DNA from: Alnus glutinosa | Lineage: Eukaryota > Streptophyta > Magnoliopsida > Fagales > Betulaceae | Length of the DNA stretch: 64,000 nt | Assembly (NCBI RefSeq): GCF_958979055.1 | Contig: NC_084888.1 | Span: 8,293,501-8,357,500 of the forward strand | Direction: 5' to 3' | In this document: piece by piece, positions 51,637 to 62,424 of the stretch | How the letters are laid out: each line of letters begins with the position of its first letter | Position numbering within the stretch: position 1 is the stretch's first letter | Translations under genes and position numbers: made by a program | The notes under the pieces: generated by a model | Databases searched by the model: none | Seen by the model: the letters and a program-made list of their open reading frames with translations, nothing else | Told to the model about the DNA's origin: nothing

Positions 51637-52780
51637 TCCCGTTTTGACTAAGCATAGTTTACCTGTAATGGTCAGCATATTTCATTACCCAAATTAGTAA
51701 TATTCCATCAAATATTGGGATCCATAATGTGTCGGTGATTTTTGTTTTTTAAATATTGTATTTTAGAATTTCAATTTTATTCAACTTTTGTTAATTTTGT
51801 CTCAAATTTTTTAGACCATCTAAACATAACTTAAAAAAAATAAGTCATCTTAATATTTATAATTTTAAATATTTTTATAAAATTCGCACACCAAACAATC
51901 TGTATTTAGTAAACTGTTTCTTTTGACTCAAAAGCTAATTTGTAAGTGTTACGTAATTTTAATCTACTAAATAGTATTAATCATAATAAAATAAAATAAA
52001 AATGTGAAGATATTCAATCATGTCAGTAAAAAATACTAGACATCCTAAAGTTTTTGACACAATTGAAAAGCATTAGAGGCTTGCTTACAATTTTGACACG
52101 TATTAAAAGTTGAAAATGATTTGCAGGCATATATTGTTGTAGGCCAAGAAATGATAGAGAAATGCAATAAAATTAATTTTCAATTTTTTTTTTCTTCTCG
52201 GATTTATAGAATATCACCAGATTTTGAAGAAAATAATGCAATAATCGACTAGTTGGGGGAGTTTAAGCAAGTTTTAATTAAATGTGTTTAGACGTGACAT
52301 TAATTTGTACAAATAATTCATAGGTACCGGGCTGTGACAAGTGCGTACTACAGGGGAGCACTAGGGGCCATGCTGGTGTACGACATTACGAAGAGGCCCA
52401 GCTTCGATCATGTGGCGAGGTGGGTGGAGGAACTCCGGGCCCACGCAGATAATTCAATCGTGATCACGCTGATTGGGAACAAAGCAGATCTGATGGACCT
52501 GAGGGCCGTGCCCACTGAAGATGCTATTGAGTTTGCAGAGAATCAGGGCCTTTTTTTCTCAGAGACATCAGCCCTCAGCGGTGACAACGTGGACAGTGCA
52601 TTTTTTAGGCTACTTGAAGAAATTTACGGTGTGGTTTCTAAGAAGACTTTGGAACGTGGCAATTTAGCCAAATCCAACGGTGGTGATGCCGCGGCCCTTA
52701 AAGGGTCCAAGATTGATATTATTTCGGGGGCTGACTTGGAAATTAGTGAGATGAAGAAATTGTCTGCATGCTCTTGTTAG
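51223..52780 (+). CDS. RABA-subfamily small GTPase (RABA4-like), 2 exons
   Basis: Exons are 51223-51479 and 52324-52780, giving 237 residues. It has the P-loop GDSAVGKS (32-39), effector-region Thr in STIGVEF, switch [13 protein letters not shown], guanine-specificity GNKAD, and ETSA. The C-terminus KKLSACSC carries a CXC geranylgeranylation signal. RABA (Rab11-type) proteins control vesicle traffic between trans-Golgi/recycling compartments and the plasma membrane or cell wall. [20 protein letters not shown] and [17 protein letters not shown] are closest to RABA4, although RABA4 members usually end in a CC pair. The donor used here (CAAGAAAG|GTTCAC) restores the family-conserved join GQER-YRA; a second GT 12 bases downstream would add four residues. 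The intron holds a (TA)n(CA)n microsatellite (about 51599-51635). Confidence 0.93.
51599..51635 (+). repeat. (TA)n(CA)n microsatellite in the RAB intron
   Basis: About ten TA units pass directly into about eight CA units. It lies in the intron of the RABA4-like gene, and is likely length-polymorphic. Confidence 0.9.
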
Positions 52781-55700
52781 ACCCTTTTATATCAAGAAGA
52801 AAATCAGGGCATTATTAATCATGAATTTGACCTATTTTGTTTGTCTTTGTGTTCTTGTTTAGAGAACTCAGAAGCACCCTTCTAGGTTTAATAGAATATA
52901 CAAATTTGAATATGAATCAATTTCGTATATTGGAATTGGGTACGAAGGCTCATCCTGTGCTAATGCTTTGCCTTGTAACGTAGGGTAAATAAAACCATTT
53001 GTGATTACGTGTTGGGTTTATATTGTGTTGAGGCATGAGTAGAAGACTATATAGGTTAAACCATAATTCAACCTATTTAATAAAAGAGTCGGACCTTTCA
53101 ACCATAACATATTAATTTCGTATTAGGTTTCTGTCAAGTTTGCAGGTTGTGTTAAAAATTTTTAGTTCTGAATGTCTCGTGTTAGGTTTGAGTCGTTGCA
53201 AAGAATATATATAAGACTATATATATCAACTCTAACCTACTAATTTTGTGCTAGATTCGTATCAGGTTTATAAATTGTGTAAAAAATTGCTAGTCCTAAT
53301 GTAAGCATGATACAACACTGACTAACACATTATGGACCCAAAAGAAAAATGGACAAAGTTTTTAGCAGTTGATTTTTAATTTATTTTAAAGCCAAAATAT
53401 AACTCCTATATAAATATAGATATTCTAAAATCTAACTGTTGGATATTTTTGACATTGATGGAACCTCAGAAATAGATATATATTTCTAGAAAAGCTTTTA
53501 AAATAAAAATATGGCATTCATGTTGCGACTTTTGGCTTGTGCATGCCCTTTTTAAAGCATGTTAAGGAAACATATATAAATTTAGGCATATAGCATACTT
53601 ATATTTCTAGGGCTCGAAACCGGTCCCCTATGCCCTATAATTGCACTCCAGCTCAACATGCAAGATACACTCCTAATTTATGGGGTTATTGGATGCTTAA
53701 CCCTACGCAATCATGGGGTGTGCAGTGCTCCAACTATAAGGCTAGAACGTGACATAAGGGCGGCGGTTATATCAAAGCGATTATGAAAGGTAAGCTCAAG
53801 CTAGGTAAAAGGGACTTTTTGGTTACGAGTTCGAAACTCATATTTACTGCATTTCAATTCTTCTTTAAAATACTGTCGACTCAGAACTATATTCGCCTGG
53901 ATATCCCTGTAGGTGCAAATTGGTAAGTCTATGCCCTAAAAGCTAGGGGTGAAAATGCAAGTGGATGGAACCTGCATGCATTCGCTATCCACGTATAACT
54001 ATTATCAGCATATACGAATGCAGTTAATAAAAATTACTGTCTATATATGTGGATGTGGATAGCGATTATATGGTATGCAGATGCGGTTAGCAAAAACCAT
54101 TATATATACATGTGGATGCGGATGGCGGTTAATAACCACACTCTCATTCCATATATATATACTAAAATAATGTCGTTTTGAATTTGAAAAGTTTGACTTT
54201 TAGGATTTTTTTTTTTTTTACTATCATCTCAAAGTTCTACCTCATTGCATTTACTTTTTTTTTTTTTTTTTTTTTTTCTTCTTTGATAATCTAAATCCTG
54301 ATTACTCTATGAAATAATGATCCTCTATGACCGATAATCATGAATTATGTAATAAACAAAATCGTAATTTATTTAAGCTTGCATATAATAATAACCATAT
54401 TATTTAATCTTGCATATAGATTTATATAGTAATCTAAAACGGACATTATCTTATATATGGATAATAATCGCATTTAATAACTACAACAATCATGCAGATA
54501 TAAATAATAATCATATAATACAGATGCAGATATTTAAAGATGATAACTGCATTTTATAGATCCGAATACGAATATTACTAAAGATTGCATTTTGATTTTG
54601 TTTTTTTATTTAGTACCAATTTTTGATGCTTAAAAACCAAACCAAACACAATTATGAATTAGGTACGATTGGTGTCTGGTGACAACTAACATTATGAAAC
54701 TATAAAACTTCTGACTTCTGAGCTTCTTCAGACAACCATCATTATTTTGTCTTTCGAGAAATAATGATGAGGTGTTACTTTTGACATTGGTAGAATCGAA
54801 CTTTCAGCAATCTCACAGCTGGGTATATCATGATTCATGAAAATTGAACTAACAATAATAATTATTCTCCTCTATATTCATTTAAAAAAGTTTCAGTTAA
54901 TAATAATAAAAAAAGAAAAGAAAAGAAAAGAAAGGAGAAAACTCGAAATAATTTGTAATGATTTAGAATAAGAAAAGACTAGCGATGGTAATCAATACAC
55001 CGTGCATCCGGGGCACTGCAGGACGAATATAGGGTGGCAGAATGTATGGTTGTCACTTGTCACCCATCCAACCATATATTAATTATTAATTAAAACTTTC
55101 AATTAATGACTCAAAAAAATAAAAAACTTTTAATTAAGGATAACAGAACCAGCTGGCCTGACTCACACTATAGCCCCCCCCCCATGATTGGACTTCTCAT
55201 GAAATTAAATGCCTTTCTTTTATTGCTGGTGAAAAGGAAAGTAAGGCCTACAACACAATTATTTTATTTCATAATTATATTTATTTTTTTTTTAAAAAAA
55301 AGGTTAAAAGTAAAAAGAAGAGTTTAACAAACGGATAAAATAATTGTACCTAAAAGGGTCAATTTATTGGTAAGATGGTCGGCCTAAAGACAAACAGAAA
55401 TATATAAAGTGGGATTGTGTGTGTGTTTTATTTTTCTTTCAATTCTTGTGTAAATTTGATATGCGCTGAAGCTCATCTAGTATGAATTTTCCCTCACGTG
55501 AGAAGGTAGGTGTGTAAAGAATTTATATTTTATCTTTTTCCAATTGAATATATTCGGTTCATACAAAAAATAGACAGAAACTAGACTCATATAAAGTGGA
55601 TCAGAATAAAGCAACTTTTTTTTTTTTTTTTTTTAAATTTTATTCCTTGGTAGAAATGGTAGTTAATTGGCTGTGTTGCTTAGTTTTTCAGCCAGATCGG

Positions 55701-56786
55701 ATGTAACTACTATTCTCAAGAAGGGATGAATTCTACCATATCTTTACGCAATCCTTCCACGGCTATGTTTAGACAAAAGCAATAAAAGAATGGCTGAGAA
55801 CCACCAGAAAGCAACCACTTGTGTAAATATTTTTCTTTTTATAATTTTCAATTCGAGAATTGTCCACAAAAACGCGTCCCTAGGACGACCAAACACGGCC
55901 TACGGGTAATAGCGGGAAAGAACCACTTTTAACGCATAAAAGTCGAGTAAATTGCGCGTTTGTGATCCACGAGGAGCAAGAAAATGAAGTAGTTTTGGCT
56001 GAAGACAAAATGGCTTTATCAATGAAGGCCCAAAGTACATCATCACCAATGATGAGAAAAATGCACAGCTTTTCTGAATAGAAAAAGAAATTGCTCCGCT
56101 CCAAAAATGAGAAAATGACCTTCCCACGTTGCCCATCACAGTATTAGTGGTCTGCCTGTGACTTTGGTCACTTTCTTTCTTTTTGTTTTTCCTATTAAAA
56201 AAACACCCCAAAGGAAGGGTAAAGGGAAGATGACTTCCGTCACTTAAAACCAACAACTCCAATATAGATTTCTCTTTACAGTTTAATCATGTCTATACAA
56301 GAATTCCTTTTAGCACTTTTTTTCCTGTAAAAAATGTTATTAAATAACTCGATTTGTTTCTTCACTTTAATCCTTCAATTCTTTAACAAAAGGTAGGAGA
56401 AGAGGACATAATAATAAACAAATCAACAAGCTGTACACGTTGAGCACGTATCCTATTAACCATGAGACTAGTATTGTTCCGTTTACATTCCAATGGGGCT
56501 GCCTAACAAAGTGAAAGACATTTGATGAAGGCAAAATAATCATAGAATGAATCATATTTTCTAATTTGGGCATCTGCAATCAATGGGTCCAACAAATTAA
56601 ATACCGACAGCACAAAACTATGCCTGTATGAATGTGTACAAGAAATCTTAGATAGCCCCAATTGATGACGTCTCAAAGATATGCCCACATATCTGAATTT
56701 TGTTCTATACCCCCTCCCCCATTGAAATTCTGACACGTCGGAATCGTGGGAATTTTTCCCGAAACATTTCTGAAGCATACATGCAC
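52781..56786. other. Intergenic between RAB and AAA-ATPase genes (convergent)
   Basis: Contains a relic with GTGTTAGGTTTGAGTC-type words (about 53030-53330), a tRNA-like stretch (about 53770-53850, GTTACGAGTTCGAAACTC) that may be a SINE fragment, and a hAT-like element at 53944-54593. AT-rich filler with poly-T tracts makes up the rest. The segment 55880-56786 contains the 3' flank of the AAA-ATPase gene. No additional gene is supported. Confidence 0.4.
53944..54593. mobile_element. Possible hAT-like non-autonomous element
   Basis: The left end is CTAGGGGTGAAAATGCAAGT. The interior is dense in GGATGTGGATAGCG, GATGCGGTTAGC and GATGCGGATGGCGGTTAATA words, with looser inverted versions toward the right (CATGCAGATATAAATAATAA, CAGATGCAGATATTT). 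The right tip near TTGCATTTTG is uncertain, and no target duplication was found. Confidence 0.4.
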
Positions 56787-58292
56787 TCACCCTTCCTTCT
56801 GCGCTGAACTCGAATCGAACGATTGAGAATGAGAGACCTTGTTGGTCTTCAGTCTCAAGAAACCGTAAAATTTACGAAACTCCTCCTTAACTGTATGACC
56901 ACCTTCACCGCAAAAAACCCCACCCGTTTCGCCCGCTTCTTCCACGGACTTTCTCGGCCCGTTATTTCCCAATCGCGATCCGATCTTCCCGACACCCCTC
57001 CCGTCACCGTCCGTTTGCAACGCCGTGATGACCGATTTTATAGCCCGACTCGGCGAGTTTCGGTTCGCAATCATCAGCTCACCAATTTCGGCCGGGCTCA
57101 AACTCGCCCCGCTTTGAAAAATCTCCTCCACATGAGAAAAAAGCTTGTGATCCTTAAGCCCCAAGTAGCTATTGGCCAACGTTTTGAATGCTACAAAATC
57201 ACAAAGAGGAAAATGAATATGAACATCGATACGACCGGGTCTAAGTAAAGCTGGGTCAATGTGATCCTTGCTATTCATCGTGAAAACCATAACCCTCTCT
57301 TCAGCGCAGCACGAGTTTAATATCCCATCCATGAAGTTCAACACGCCGGAGAAACTCACGGCCGTTGATTTCTCCGTCAGAAACCGATCAAGGTCTTCTA
57401 CGACAATAATAGACTTGCTTGTTGTCTGTAATAAAACAAAATTCAGATCGGAATCGTTTAGAATCTTCGAAAGATCAATTTCATAGACATCGTAGGATAG
57501 AAAATTAGCCATGGCCGCCACGAAGCTCGACTTCCCAGTTCCAGGTGGGCCGTACAAGAGATAGCTCCGCTTCCAAACGCGGCCTAGCCGGTGATAGAAC
57601 TGTTTGGCTTTGAGGAACGATTCGAGGTCGGATTTCACCTTGTTTTTGAGATCGTCTTCCATGGCGACAGTTTCGAACGTTGAAGGGTGCGTGAAGGGAA
57701 CAGATCTCCACCGTACGTTACCGCCATCGCGGCGATGAAGAAGATGATCATGACGATCTTCGTCTTCGTCTGGATTATTGATATTCACGTAGAGCTTCAA
57801 GTCCCGCTGCTTTCTCTGCTCGATTTCATCGGCCACCGTGTGGATGTGCTGGAGATACGGCTTGAGGATTCTGCGCTTGTCGGCCTTTCTGACCTTCAAC
57901 ACGAAGCTCCTGCTACCGTTTTGTTCGATGTTGTCGCCGTTGGTCCAGGTTACTATGGCACCGAGATAGTTGTCCTCGACGGTCTGGTTGGGGTCGAGGC
58001 AGAGAACGATGTCGTTGGGCTTCTTGCCGGTGACGAGGTTCGTGAAGTCGGAATCTTCGAGGGTAGACAAGGAATTGAGGTAAAGTGACACTTTCTTGTA
58101 AAGCTGATTCTCCTGCATGTTCTCGTTGTATTCGGGGACTTTGAGGAACTGGGTCACATGAAAACAATCCTCGATCCATCTCCACCATTTCTTCACGATA
58201 TAAATCAACCCCGTCTTGAAGAGAAGCACCCGAATCACCACGAGAAGACAAACAATTACAATTCCGAGAAGAATCAGGTTTCGCAGAACCAT
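56787..58292 (-). CDS. Membrane-anchored AAA-ATPase (At2g46620/BCS1-like), single exon
   Basis: The 501-residue protein starts at the ATG at 58292 (MVLRNLILLGIVIVCLLVVI), an immediate N-terminal membrane anchor. A plant AAA-associated domain follows (about 30-125; PEYNENMQENQLYKKVSLYL, GKKPNDIVLCLDPNQTVEDN). The AAA core has Walker A GPPGTGKS (248-255), Walker B IIVVEDLDRF, sensor-1-like MVFTMNS, and arginine-finger-like LLRPGRID. The C-terminal tail is Gly- and Ser-rich and ends SSAQKEG. Relatives are mitochondrial BCS1-like or ER/mitochondrial outer-membrane ATPases linked to stress responses; substrate is unknown. The Walker motifs are intact, so ATPase activity is expected. The tail contains no obvious ER retention signal. 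Confidence 0.92.
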   Translation of the reverse strand: MVLRNLILLGIVIVCLLVVIRVLLFKTGLIYIVKKWWRWIEDCFHVTQFLKVPEYNENMQENQLYKKVSLYLNSLSTLEDSDFTNLVTGKKPNDIVLCLDPNQTVEDNYLGAIVTWTNGDNIEQNGSRSFVLKVRKADKRRILKPYLQHIHTVADEIEQRKQRDLKLYVNINNPDEDEDRHDHLLHRRDGGNVRWRSVPFTHPSTFETVAMEDDLKNKVKSDLESFLKAKQFYHRLGRVWKRSYLLYGPPGTGKSSFVAAMANFLSYDVYEIDLSKILNDSDLNFVLLQTTSKSIIVVEDLDRFLTEKSTAVSFSGVLNFMDGILNSCCAEERVMVFTMNSKDHIDPALLRPGRIDVHIHFPLCDFVAFKTLANSYLGLKDHKLFSHVEEIFQSGASLSPAEIGELMIANRNSPSRAIKSVITALQTDGDGRGVGKIGSRLGNNGPRKSVEEAGETGGVFCGEGGHTVKEEFRKFYGFLRLKTNKVSHSQSFDSSSAQKEG

Positions 58293-58833
58293 GGTGTCTC
58301 TCGTGAGGCACAAACTTAGAGTATGAAGAGGTGGGGTTTTTCCCCCTCCCCTCCCCCCCTATAAAGGAAGTTTGGACGGAAAGAGAATTTCTATAGGTGT
58401 TTTTTGGTTCATGGGAGAAGTCTAGGTAGATTTGATGGAGAAAAGGTAAAAGAGGAAGAAAAGGGGGAAGGTTTAAAGAAAACGTGTGAATGACTTATAT
58501 CTGACAATTACATACCCCCATTCCAAAATTAAATAGATAGACGGCTGCTTGCCGGCAACTTGGATACGTCAGAGAAGAGACAGAGGTGAAAAGAGCTGCG
58601 GCTGCATATTTTTAGAGGTTGGGGAGTGATGAAGATGGAAATCTCCTTTATTTCTCCGTCATTTCGAGCAACTTTCCAGCCATGACGGTGATAGCCTTTT
58701 TTTTTTTTTTTTCTTTTTTTAAAGGAATTTGGCTCTTCTTTCGGGATTCTTCCAAATATATCCGTCATATGCCAGTCTGCATCGGATATGTTCATAACTA
58801 CCTCAGGCTCAGGCACTATTTCCCTTTTTCTTT

Positions 58834-58868
<35 letters not shown>

Positions 58869-60830
58869 GTATTATTATTTTCTTTTTCGGGTTATTGCCA
58901 GTGGGGTTGAAAGTTGAAACGGTGGATTCACCCCCCGCCGGTTGGCGCATGGTTCAGGATTTTTATAACCCCCAATCCGGTCTTACTCCGTAAAAAAAGC
59001 TGGATTGCGCGGTTGACCTTCTCGCTATTTGTTCGGGTCGGGTCACCCATGAGTCACAACAATAGATTTTCGGTACACATCCAAAACCATTTTTATATAA
59101 ACAATGTAGATCCTCCTAATCCTCCCTTAATGATATCTTTAATACTTTATCATACTAAGATATTTATTTTGATTAATAACATTTTAATTACAAAAAGAGG
59201 TGATTTTCTTGATAAGATATTACTCCATCAATTAGCATTCCCTCAATCAACTTGCATAGTCCGGGTCCCTTTTTTTGGTTTTCCCGAGGGATTTTCCATC
59301 TGGGGTGGGCAGACCTCAGGATACAGTTCACCACCTTATTTTAATTTTAATTTTTTTTTTATGGAGTTTTTAAAATCTTAAAATAATTGGTTACTATTTC
59401 TATATTTATCATTGGTACAAGATATTATTTCATTTTATTATATTTTACTTAAATCATTTGACAAAATCGAAATAATTTAATTTAAAAATGTTAATCCCTT
59501 TTTCAACTTTAGATGCCTACATGACTATAGAGCCTATGACTTTGTTGAGCAGGTTCTTATGCGTGTGAACAATGAATTAGGCTTCTTCCGATACCGCTCC
59601 GTGGCCATCCAGTCACTCATCACTACTATAGAAAATTAAGATCCGTTTCTTTGTTAACGTGATTTGAATTTGAGAGTTTTTTTTCTTTCTTTCTTTTTGA
59701 AAAAAAAAATTGTTTAAAAAGAGTTTAACATTGATTACGACTGCCACACAAGTATTATAAAGTAATTTTAGAACTCCCTCTTCCTCTCGTGTGTCTGTCT
59801 CTAAAAAATGAAGTGACTTTTAAAATTACTATTTAATCAAAATTCAATAATAATCAATCACAAGTTCAATGATTATTTCAAGAACACAAGAGATACTTCT
59901 AGCATTACGAGATAACAATGTGGTATATAACATTTTTCTAAGTAATTTTTTTTTTTTTTATATATGTATTTTTAAGTATATTTTTATGTTCTGTTTTGTT
60001 TTGTTTGTCTATAAACCTAATTTGTAAGTTGCACAAGTTTAATATAATATATAGAGATAATTTGAACAAAGATTGTGGTAACTTTTAGGAAGTTCCCCAA
60101 ATCGAAGATAAGTATTAAGTGGAGATGAAATTGGAATATCCTTCCTTTCTTTTCTCTTATCTCTAAGACCGAACCAACCCAAACAAGAAACTAAAAGTAG
60201 TAGTTTCTTGTGGTTACCATTTAATGGTTAATTTTATTATTTTTAAGCCCTTGCGTGTACACTGCGCGTTCACCAACTCCAACTGGCAACTGCCATCAGG
60301 CATCACTCAAAAAAGGTTAGGCTTTGTCAAGTTTCAAAGTTGAACAAGATTTTGTGAAACGAGAATATTGGACCGACGCCATTAAACCACGTACACCTTT
60401 GTTCCTTTGCAGCCTTTTTCCTTTCTTTTTATTTTTTTTTATTTTTTATATCTATATTATTATTAGAGATTTTGTTCGATTTACTTGAAAATGCTAGAAC
60501 TTGGCCTTCAGAGACAATTGAACGACGCAGTACTCATTCGTTGCATTTTTGTCGCCTACTTTTAGGAGTCAGGCAAAATGTTTTGTGTATGCTGAAAGTC
60601 CACAGGATGTTATTGTATACAGGGAAGAAGCCAGCTTTTGTCCAAGGGGTCGATTTTAACGTCAAAAATCTTTGACTAAGATTTTTTTTTTATTTTTTTA
60701 TTTTTTTATTTTTTTTTTACAATGTTTACAATGGAGGTCTCTTGCGCCCACACATACTATTAAAAGTTTCTGCCAGCCTTGTCACACGTCCCACACGCCG
60801 ACTGCTTCATCATTCTTTGTTCTAAGAGAA
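58293..60830. other. Upstream of the AAA-ATPase gene and intergenic
   Basis: The first 200 bp contain a C-rich stretch and CTATAAAGG, plausibly 5' leader/promoter. Beyond it are a long poly-T (about 58832-58864) and AT-rich sequence. A short open stretch at 59518-59640 (HDYRAYDFVEQVLMRVNNEL) looks protein-like, but neither start nor family was identified. No complete gene. Confidence 0.4.
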
Positions 60831-61070
60831 GTGATGCATGTACTTATAATGCAAAATAAGTAGATTACCACATGGCACAATAAAGTGGATCTCAATGTGG
60901 GGTTCACTCCATTGTAAAGTGGGTGATATATGCACTCATAGTGCACAACAAGTGCACTATCACAAGGCACATGCAATTGAGTGGATTCCATTATGTGGGG
61001 TTTACTTCATTGTGCTTTGTGGTAATGCACTTGTTGTGCACCATGAGTATTTTGAGCATTTTCCTTGTTC
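60830..61070. mobile_element. Long inverted-repeat MITE (family B, copy 2)
   Basis: Left half (TAATGCAAAATAAGTAGATT, ACCACATGGCACAATAAAGT, CAATGTGGGGTTCACTCCAT) and right half (ATGTGGGGTTTACTTCATTG, TGCTTTGTGGTAATGCACTT, GTTGTGCACCATGAGTATTT) pair in inverted orientation. The centre has repeated GTGCAC / GTTGTGCAC palindromes. Outer sequence matches the 14.9-kb hairpin element (TGCACAACAA next to ACTC/TCAAAA). Confidence 0.65.
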
Positions 61071-61350
61071 TAAATGACGGGCCATTTAGGTATCTCATTT
61101 TTTTATCTGTTATGAACGACAATCATTTAGATGCCTTCAAAGTTTGTTGAAAATGACAAGACATTTGGATGGTTCAATAATTTTGAGCCCTAAACAACGG
61201 TCGTTTAGGTAGGTCAACAGTTTTCACTCATAAACAACAGGTAGTTTAGCTTCTGTCAGGAAAAAGAAAAGCTGTCTCCTTGCTCTTTGTTATAAAGGAC
61301 ACGTTGTTTAGGTGGTTCAATAGATTTGACCCCTAAATAACATGTCTTGT
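61070..61350. repeat. Degenerate repeats with AAACAAC...GTTTAGGT cores
   Basis: Seven or so variants follow one another every 40-50 bases: AAATGACGGGCCATTTAGGT, GAACGACAATCATTTAGATG, AAATGACAAGACATTTGGAT, AAACAACGGTCGTTTAGGTA, AAACAACAGGTAGTTTAG, AAAGGACACGTTGTTTAGGT and AAATAACATGTCTTG. Each core is partly palindromic. Function and parent element are unknown. Confidence 0.6.
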
Positions 61351-61403
61351 TTTGTTAACTAAGTGGCGCCTATATTTGGCCCATGTAACCCATCTTTTGG
61401 CCT

Positions 61404-61613
61404 CACTACAAAAATATATGATTTTTGTGACTAAGTTTTAGTGGCTTTTCAAGATGTCTGAAAAGTCACTAAACAATAGTGACCTTTGATTAGTGGTCTT
61501 TTTAGAAGGTTAGTAATTAAGGAGGTGTTACTTTTTAATACGCCACTAATTAGTGAGGTGTCAAAAAGTACTTTTCTATAGGCACGCCACTAAATGCAGA
61601 ATTTTTTGTAGTG
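61404..61613. mobile_element. CACTA-type MITE, 210 bp
   Basis: Begins CACTACAAAAATA and ends TTTTTTGTAGTG. The interior keeps alternating GTGACTAAGTTTTAGTGGC / CGCCACTAATTAGTGAGGTG words in inverted orientation, typical of plant CACTA elements. Flanking triplets CCT and CGT differ by one base, so the 3-bp target duplication is nearly preserved. Confidence 0.8.
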
Positions 61614-61739
61614 CGTTGTTTGTTGGCCTGTTATTGGTTATGTAATCAACTCATTCTAATTACATGTCATTTCATATCTTTTAGGTAATCAGATTTAATT
61701 TTGATATTCTCCACCTTCCATAATTGTATTATCTTCACC

Positions 61740-62010
61740 TGTTAAAGTATTAATTAAATTTATCTCTTCCTATCAGTTTAGACTTTTGAAATAAGTGGTT
61801 GTTTAACATGGTATCAAAGTAGAAATCCTCAGTTCGAACCATGTTTCCTTCATTTACTTTCAATTCAATTAAACATTCTATGTGTTGGGCTTGACCTATT
61901 AAAATGGAGTTTAAGCTCACACGTGAGGGAGAGTGTTAAAGTATTGATTAAAAATTTTATATACCTCTTCCTATCAGCTTAAACTTTTGGGATAAATGAT
62001 AATTTAAATT
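61740..62010 (+). mobile_element. TRIM-type miniature LTR retrotransposon
   Basis: Direct repeats start TGTTAAAGTATTAATTAAAT (61740) and TGTTAAAGTATTGATTAAAA (61934) and share CTCTTCCTATCAG-TTA-ACTTTTG. After the first comes TGGTATCAAAG (61809), close to the tRNA-Met primer site. Before the second comes the purine tract GTGAGGGAGAG. It is a second TRIM family, different from the 16.5-kb one. A further partial repeat (TACCTCTTCCTATGAGGGGG) follows at about 62010-62035. Confidence 0.75.
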
Positions 62011-62424
62011 TACCTCTTCCTATGAGGGGGAGTATTACCACATCAGCCTTGTGAAATAAAAATGTGATATATAAGATTTTTCAAGTAAAAATTATTTTTA
62101 TGAGTGTTTAATGTTTTGTTTTATTTGTTTATACTTTTTTGTTTATGGAACCAAAAACAAAAGATAAGAGAAAAAAAAATTTGATAAGCAAAACCTAAAA
62201 GTAATTGTTTGATGGAATGAGTTATATATAACTCGAAAATCAAGGGATGGCTAAAAGGATAATCGCCCTCAGCATTCCTAAAGGGCATATATGCATGAGA
62301 ACTGATCTCTGCACAGTAGGTTGTGCACAAATTCATATGGGTGAGGCTCATTCACTCACATGAATCATACCAATATGAGTGGTTGTGCACATTTTTGTGT
62401 TGAGAGCTTTTCCCTATTCTTCTT

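Noticed and set aside
51480..51651. Extension of RAB exon 1 beyond GQER to a 143-residue truncated product
   Set aside because: It reads through a canonical donor into a microsatellite-containing intron; the spliced form restores the complete GTPase.
53770..53850. tRNA-like sequence with GTTACGAGTTCGAAACTC
   Set aside because: Only a B-box-like arm is present; acceptor and anticodon stems are absent.
56823..58088. Plus-strand open frames (57-kb region) opposite the AAA-ATPase
   Set aside because: They are shadows of the conserved AAA-ATPase codons on the other strand.
58293..58313. Seven-residue N-terminal extension of the AAA-ATPase from a TTG
   Set aside because: A non-ATG start is not needed; MVLRNLILL at 58292 begins directly with the membrane anchor as in relatives.
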